Of a stretch of DNA of 9,186 nucleotides, positions 5,682-9,186 are shown piece by piece. Both the position numbers and the translations under genes were made by a program. The stretch comes from a bacterium. GTDB lineage: Bacteria; ARS69. The DNA lies in NCBI GenBank assembly GCA_025774805.1, contig JALGZR010000146.1:1-9186 (forward strand), written 5' to 3'. The notes beneath the pieces were generated by a model. It worked only from the letters and a program-made list of their open reading frames with translations, was not told where the DNA came from and searched no databases. The number at the start of each line of letters is the position of its first letter. Within the stretch, counting starts at the first letter, position 1.

Positions 5682-5698
5682 CGCGCTCACGCCGCGCG
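5682..5698 (+). terminator. Small GC hairpin just after the S41 peptidase
   Basis: CGCGC (5682-5686) pairs with GCGCG (5694-5698) across a 7-nt loop, 12 nt past the stop codon. It lacks a T-tract and is short, so it is a weak terminator candidate. The remaining sequence to 5856 holds no gene; it shows three near-copies of a GCGGAGC-type motif (around 5764, 5789 and 5802) without clear meaning. Confidence 0.25.
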
Positions 5699-5856
5699 TC
5701 ATCGGTGCGGTGAGTGAGCGGGTGTTCTCGTCGCGTCTTCGAAAGGAGGCGAAGCCACGGATGGCGGAGCCGACTTTCGCGATCCGAGCGGAGCCGTGAC
5801 GGCGGAGCGAGGTTGAGCGACGGGGACACCCGGTCTCTCGCTGCGGGGCTGACAGG

Positions 5857-5893
5857 CATCTACCCCGGTCGGCACCTCTCAGCCGACTAGATG
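5857..5893. terminator. Two-tier inverted repeat between convergent genes
   Basis: The outer arms CATCTA (5857-5862) and TAGATG (5888-5893) enclose the inner arms GTCGGC (5868-5873) and GCCGAC (5882-5887), with an 8-nt loop and a 5-nt bulge on one side. The symmetry lets it form on either strand's RNA, which suits a bidirectional terminator between the convergent S41 and M14 genes. No T-tract is present on either side. Confidence 0.45.
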
Positions 5894-5896
5894 GAC

Positions 5897-5913
5897 GCGC
5901 CCTTGCTGGGCGC
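5897..5913 (-). terminator. Hairpin abutting the M14 stop codon
   Basis: GCGCCC (5897-5902) and GGGCGC (5908-5913) form a perfect 6-bp GC stem with a 5-nt loop. It begins at the base after the M14 stop codon (5914-5916 on the minus strand). It is likely part of the transcript end of the carboxypeptidase gene, together with the two-tier repeat just beyond it. It lacks a T-tract. Confidence 0.5.
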
Positions 5914-8739
5914 TCACCGCAGCCGCACCATCTTCTGCGTCTGCCGCACCCCGCCGACCTGCATCTGCACGAAGTAGACGCCCGCGGAAACGCGGCGTCC
6001 GGCGGTGTCCCGTCCGTCCCAGTGGCGGAGATTCGGTCCGGCCTCCGCGACGCCCTCGAAGAGCCGGAGAACATGACGTCCGCCGAGGTCGAAGAGGTCG
6101 ATGCGGACCCGGGAGCGGGCGGGGAGAGAGAACGCGATGTCCGCGCCGCGGGCGGAGGGGTTCGGGCGCGGCGGTGCCAGGGTCGGAGCGCCGACGAGAG
6201 CGACCGGTGACGGCACGTCGGTACCCGCTTGGACGGCGAAGGATGCGCGACCCATGTAGGGTCCCTGGAGCTCCGGATCGGCGGCGTGCGACCGCCACCA
6301 GTACGTGCCGGCGGCGAGAGGCGGGCTCACCGTCCAGGCGGTCGTGCCGGTTCCCTCCGCGACGCCGGTCGTGGAAGCGACCTCCTGCGTGAGGAGGGAG
6401 TCGCCGTAGACCCGGAACGTGTACGTGAGCGGATCGCCCTCCGGGTCGACGGCGTTCGCCACGACGAGGGTCGGGGTCGTCGGCTGTCCGGTCGATCCGT
6501 CGGCGGGGCTCACGAGGGTGGGCGCGCCGGGGGCGGCGTTGCCGCTTCCGACGTCGAGGACGTAGATGTCGTCGATGCCCCCCTCGACGATGTCCCCGGT
6601 CGAGGACCCGTCGGCCGCCTGCACGCGAATGCGCATCGTGGTCGTGAGCGGGAGCTCCGATTCGAGATCGACGGCGAGCGAACGCCAGGTGGCCGCGTGG
6701 CTGACGTCCCCCACGCTGACCAGGTTGACGGGGTAGGTCGCGCCGTCGTCGTTCGACAGGTCGATCCGGAAGAAGTCTCCCGAGTCGTCGCCGGGATCCC
6801 GCTGTCCGTGGAACCACTGGAGGGTGAGACGGGCGCTCCCGGCGGTCGCGAGGTCGAGCGTCGGGGATCGTGTCGCGCTCACGCCGTTGTCCACGTCCGC
6901 GTTGCCCTCGGAGGAGTTCTGTCCGGTCACCCATGCGTAGATCCCGGGATCCGGGGTCGTGTCGTCACCGGGCTGATACGCGGTCGGGTTCGGATCGATC
7001 CGGACGAAGGCGCCCGTGCTCGCGGTGTGCGACGGATCGGGCCCCCACCCCCCGGCGTCCGCCTCGAAATCGTTCGCATAGAGCACCGGGGCCTGCCCGA
7101 TCACGAGCGAGAGCGTCTCGACGACACGGAAGCCGGAGGCGTCGGCGATCTCGACGGTGAGGTCGGCCGAATGACCGACGGGCGTTCCGGCCAGGGCCGT
7201 GAGGGAGAACGGCTCGGTCGCGTTGTCCGCCGACGAGGAGGCGGCGACCGCGCCGATTGTCGCAAAGGCGTCTGAGAGAGCCAGGTAGGAGTCGTCGCTC
7301 GCGAGGGTGACCGTGACCCCGGCGGCGTCGGCCAGGACCCCGAAGTTCCGGACGGTGACGACGAGGTCCGCCGTCTCCCCGGGATCGAGACGGCCGTTCC
7401 CGTCGCCGCCGGCCACGGCGTATCCCTCCAGCCCGAGGTACACCCCGGCGGCGCGCGTGAGAAAGACGTTGGACCAGTGGTTCTCGGCCAGGAGACCCGG
7501 GACCTCGCTCTCGGCCGGCCAGTTGCCGGAGCCGCCGACCTCGGTCGAGAAGGAGAAGATCTTCGGCTTCGTCGTCTGCTCACCGTAGGTCCAGTCGAAC
7601 ATCCCGCCCGAGGCCAGATAGAAGATGACCTCGTACACGGTCCCGACTTCGTAGCCGCTGTCGCGCGCCATCTCGTCTCCGATCGCGCGGAACGTGGCGT
7701 CGTCGGGAGTCAGTTCCATGTTCGTATAGGCCCAGGGGAAGAGGATCGCGCCCACGACCGAGTGGTACGAGTTGTGGGTGACGAACTCGTGGTCCTCGAT
7801 GAAGCTGATCAGGACCTGCGTCTCCAGCTCCGAAGCCGCCGACGGGCCACGGTAGGTCGTCGCGCACGGGTCCCCGCTCGAACCGGAGTCGAGCCCCCAC
7901 TGGTAGGGGTAGTTCCGGTTGAGGTCCACGCCGATGCAGCCTCCGAGATCGTCGCGGCGGTTCTTCCGCCACATCCCGCCCCCGTTGGGGTTCGTCTGCT
8001 CGTTGTAGAGATACCCGTCGACGTTCACGATCGGCACGAACCAGATCTGCCGACTGTTCACGAGGTCGGTCGCCTCGGGATCCGTTCCGTACTCCCCGCA
8101 GAGCCACGTCATGTAATCGAGGAGGATCTCCGGCCCCATGACCTCGCGGGCATGGTGCCCGCCGTCGAAGAGGACCTCCGGCTCGTCCGGCTCCTCGAGG
8201 TCGGGGTTGTCGGAGATCTTCATCGCCCAGATCGGGTTCCCCTCCCAGGTCGAGCCGAGCGAGATCTTGTCGGTGGTGATGGAGGGGTAGTCGGAGTGGA
8301 GGTCGTCGATGACCTGAACCGCCTCCGAGAACGTGTGATAGATGCCGAAGCCGGGGGCCATGCGGCGCGAGGCGACCTCCGCCTCCAGGTCCTCGACGAG
8401 CACGTCGTAGGACACGCCGGCTTCCCGTAGACGTTCCATCTCCGCGTCGCGGGCGAGGACATCGACCCACACCCCGCGCTCCACGCCCATGACCTCGGTC
8501 CCGCGAAGCACCTCCGGACGGTTCACGATCTCGTCCCAGCCCAGGCGTAGCTTCCGGAACGGGTCGCGGGGATCGTGACCGGCCTTCATCGCGTGGCCGG
8601 TGGAGATCGACGCGCCCACGGTGAGGAGGGCCACGGCAAACACCACCGTCACCGTCCCGAGGATGCGGGCGCCGAGGGAGGGGGCGCGGTTCGGAGGACC
8701 GGGGAGACGGGTCCGGCGGCGCGTCAAGGCGGGATTCAT
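5914..8739 (-). CDS. Secreted multidomain M14 zinc carboxypeptidase with FlgD-like C-terminus
   Basis: A 941-residue exported metallopeptidase. ATG 8739 is chosen over upstream ATG 8814 because GGAGG (8752-8748) sits 8 nt before it and a signal peptide follows: a long basic n-region, hydrophobic TVTVVFAVALL, cleavage near GHA (about residue 50). The M14 domain spans about 130-435. Zinc ligands are H196 and E199 of HARE, and H326 in YHSVVGAILFP; R258 lies in MWRKNR, N274/R275 in VDLNRNY, Y374 in FYLASGG, and the catalytic Glu E400 in STEVGG. H-to-H spacing of 130 is normal. Next come a CARDB/NEW3-like domain (about 440-546, with DGNGRLDPGE), a jelly-roll-like domain (about 552-730), a fibronectin-III-like domain (about 737-837, starting APTLVSPADG) and a FlgD-like Ig domain (about 855-941, with RPNP, DLGGR and SAGVYFV). 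That last module is often a sorting or anchoring signal in FCB-type bacteria. It probably removes C-terminal residues from extracellular peptides. It appears monocistronic. Confidence 0.93.
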   Translation of the reverse strand: MNPALTRRRTRLPGPPNRAPSLGARILGTVTVVFAVALLTVGASISTGHAMKAGHDPRDPFRKLRLGWDEIVNRPEVLRGTEVMGVERGVWVDVLARDAEMERLREAGVSYDVLVEDLEAEVASRRMAPGFGIYHTFSEAVQVIDDLHSDYPSITTDKISLGSTWEGNPIWAMKISDNPDLEEPDEPEVLFDGGHHAREVMGPEILLDYMTWLCGEYGTDPEATDLVNSRQIWFVPIVNVDGYLYNEQTNPNGGGMWRKNRRDDLGGCIGVDLNRNYPYQWGLDSGSSGDPCATTYRGPSAASELETQVLISFIEDHEFVTHNSYHSVVGAILFPWAYTNMELTPDDATFRAIGDEMARDSGYEVGTVYEVIFYLASGGMFDWTYGEQTTKPKIFSFSTEVGGSGNWPAESEVPGLLAENHWSNVFLTRAAGVYLGLEGYAVAGGDGNGRLDPGETADLVVTVRNFGVLADAAGVTVTLASDDSYLALSDAFATIGAVAASSSADNATEPFSLTALAGTPVGHSADLTVEIADASGFRVVETLSLVIGQAPVLYANDFEADAGGWGPDPSHTASTGAFVRIDPNPTAYQPGDDTTPDPGIYAWVTGQNSSEGNADVDNGVSATRSPTLDLATAGSARLTLQWFHGQRDPGDDSGDFFRIDLSNDDGATYPVNLVSVGDVSHAATWRSLAVDLESELPLTTTMRIRVQAADGSSTGDIVEGGIDDIYVLDVGSGNAAPGAPTLVSPADGSTGQPTTPTLVVANAVDPEGDPLTYTFRVYGDSLLTQEVASTTGVAEGTGTTAWTVSPPLAAGTYWWRSHAADPELQGPYMGRASFAVQAGTDVPSPVALVGAPTLAPPRPNPSARGADIAFSLPARSRVRIDLFDLGGRHVLRLFEGVAEAGPNLRHWDGRDTAGRRVSAGVYFVQMQVGGVRQTQKMVRLR

Positions 8740-8747
8740 GGGGCAAG

Positions 8748-8752
8748 CCTCC
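8748..8752 (-). promoter_or_regulatory. Shine-Dalgarno that fixes the M14 start
   Basis: GGAGG on the minus strand at 8752-8748, 8 nt upstream of ATG 8739. The longer frame from ATG 8814 has no such site and would start inside the candidate -10 box. Confidence 0.75.
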
Positions 8753-8812
8753 GCTCGGCTTCGAGGGTGGTCCGGGACCGGGAAGGGCACGCGAGTGTCC
8801 GGGGGGACGATC

Positions 8813-8818
8813 ATTCTA
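8813..8818 (-). promoter_or_regulatory. Candidate -10 box of the M14 carboxypeptidase gene
   Basis: TAGAAT on the minus strand (5 of 6 to consensus) in a locally AT-richer spot of the 195-bp upstream region, giving a predicted leader of about 67 nt. The -35 position is GC-rich and does not match consensus, as with the candidate -10 at 2462-2467. Confidence 0.35.
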
Positions 8819-8880
8819 TCACGGGGAACGGGGCCGACCGGAGGCGGGCGGATCCGAGAGGCCCGGACACCGGGACCGGT

Positions 8881-8919
8881 GGGCTTCGGCGCCGGCGAGC
8901 CGCCGCCGCAGCGAAGCCC
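8881..8919 (-). terminator. Hairpin between the radical SAM gene and the M14 gene
   Basis: GGGCTTCG (8881-8888) and CGAAGCCC (8912-8919) form a perfect 8-bp stem. The 23-nt loop is very GC-rich and can fold further. It begins 15 nt beyond the radical SAM stop codon, the expected place for a transcript end. There is no T-tract on the minus strand side. Confidence 0.45.
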
Positions 8920-8934
8920 GGTGAGACATGCCGG

Positions 8935-9186
8935 TCAGACCACGTACAGCTCACAGATGCGCCGGCAGTGGTACCCGTTGACGGCCAGCGTGACGGCCAT
9001 CGGGAGAAGGACGGGACGCCGGAACAGGGTCCACGTCAGCAGCTTCCAGTAGTGGGAGCGCTCCTTGCCGCGGAGCCCCAGGTGGTACACGGAGCGCAGC
9101 AGCGCCGGCAGGTGGCCGAACCTCAACGGTACCCGGACCCGGGGAGGCCGGACCTCGCGGAGGAAGCTCCTCACGCGTTCGTAGTA
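8935..9186 (-). CDS. C-terminal fragment of a probable B12-binding radical SAM protein (DUF4070 type)
   Basis: The frame is open to the right edge, so this is the last 83 residues of a gene that starts outside the window; the GTG at 9172-9174 is internal. The visible part reads YYERVRSFLREVRPPR, then a basic helical region with SVYHLGLRGKERSHYWKLL (about residues 33-51), then RRPVLLPMAVTLAVNGYHCR (56-75), ending in ELYVV. The pattern of a YWKLL helix, then FRRP, then an A/V-rich helix ending GYH with a basic residue resembles the C-terminal DUF4070 region of radical SAM proteins with a B12-binding domain. The cobalamin and iron-sulfur domains would lie upstream and cannot be checked here. The reaction and substrate are unknown. 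Confidence 0.6.
   Translation of the reverse strand, partial: YYERVRSFLREVRPPRVRVPLRFGHLPALLRSVYHLGLRGKERSHYWKLLTWTLFRRPVLLPMAVTLAVNGYHCRRICELYVV

Noticed and set aside
5750-5820. GCGGAGC-type near-repeats after the S41 gene, considered as a direct-repeat array
   Set aside because: The copies are short, unevenly spaced and imperfect, and similar words are frequent in GC-rich sequence. There is no CRISPR-like repeat-spacer regularity.
6229-8430. Two long plus-strand open frames (6229-7275 and 7477-8430)
   Set aside because: Both lie opposite the M14 carboxypeptidase, which has full catalytic motifs. The translations are Arg/Val/Asp-rich with no domain pattern.
5879-8746. Minus-strand frames at 5879-6934, 7101-7583 and 7580-8746 within the M14 gene
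   Set aside because: These are alternate frames of the same strand. They are arginine- and proline-rich, without recognisable motifs, and overlap a well-supported CDS.
8739-8814. Longer M14 start at ATG 8814
   Set aside because: It has no Shine-Dalgarno, the ATG falls inside the candidate -10 box, and it would place 25 extra polar residues before a normal signal peptide.
1-9186. tRNA, rRNA, CRISPR, insertion sequence or replication origin
   Set aside because: I saw no cloverleaf-type arms with a CCA end, conserved rRNA segments, regular repeat-spacer units, transposase motifs with terminal repeats, or DnaA-box clusters.

Overview
The window comes from a GC-rich bacterial chromosome (or metagenomic contig). 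It is probably a Gram-negative from the broad FCB/Eisenbacteria/Krumholzibacteriota/Gemmatimonadota-like neighbourhood. This is inferred from the secreted multidomain carboxypeptidase that ends in a FlgD-like Ig domain (a C-terminal module common in those groups), from exported proteins with classical signal peptides, and from strong GC bias at third codon positions. No rRNA, tRNA, CRISPR array or insertion sequence was seen.

Layout, left to right. (1) A possible 5' fragment of a minus-strand gene runs off the left edge, followed by about 365 bp of apparent non-coding DNA with one hairpin. (2) A compact minus-strand two-gene operon: a small basic protein of unknown function, then a DUF6036/AbiEii-like nucleotidyltransferase. 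The genes overlap by 11 bp. They are driven by a textbook -35/-10 promoter whose predicted +1 falls on the A of the first start codon, so the mRNA should be leaderless. The arrangement resembles a toxin-antitoxin pair. (3) A patch of clearly lower GC carries a short three-helix membrane protein that looks broken at both ends. Next to it, on the opposite strand, is a coding-like frame interrupted by TGA; this is plausibly a gene graveyard or insertion scar. (4) A plus-strand secreted protein with a Vps62-like N-terminal half, a calcium-loop-like insert and a C-terminal half that may be beta-rich or membrane-associated. (5) About 570 bp without a confident gene, but with a GATC-rich palindrome, a 20-codon ORF behind a very good Shine-Dalgarno, and successive stem-loops. 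(6) A plus-strand exported S41-family serine peptidase carrying an in-frame 15-bp tandem duplication. (7) A convergent intergenic region with strong hairpins. (8) A large minus-strand M14 zinc carboxypeptidase with four accessory C-terminal domains. (9) At the right edge, the C-terminus of what looks like a B12-binding radical SAM protein of the DUF4070 type.

The genes do not form one pathway. The common theme is extracytoplasmic proteins (M14 peptidase, S41 peptidase, Vps62-like protein), each apparently transcribed alone, next to an accessory nucleotidyltransferase cassette. The nucleotidyltransferase cassette and the low-GC patch are the most accessory-looking parts. Family assignments rest on motifs read by eye; no database search was possible.
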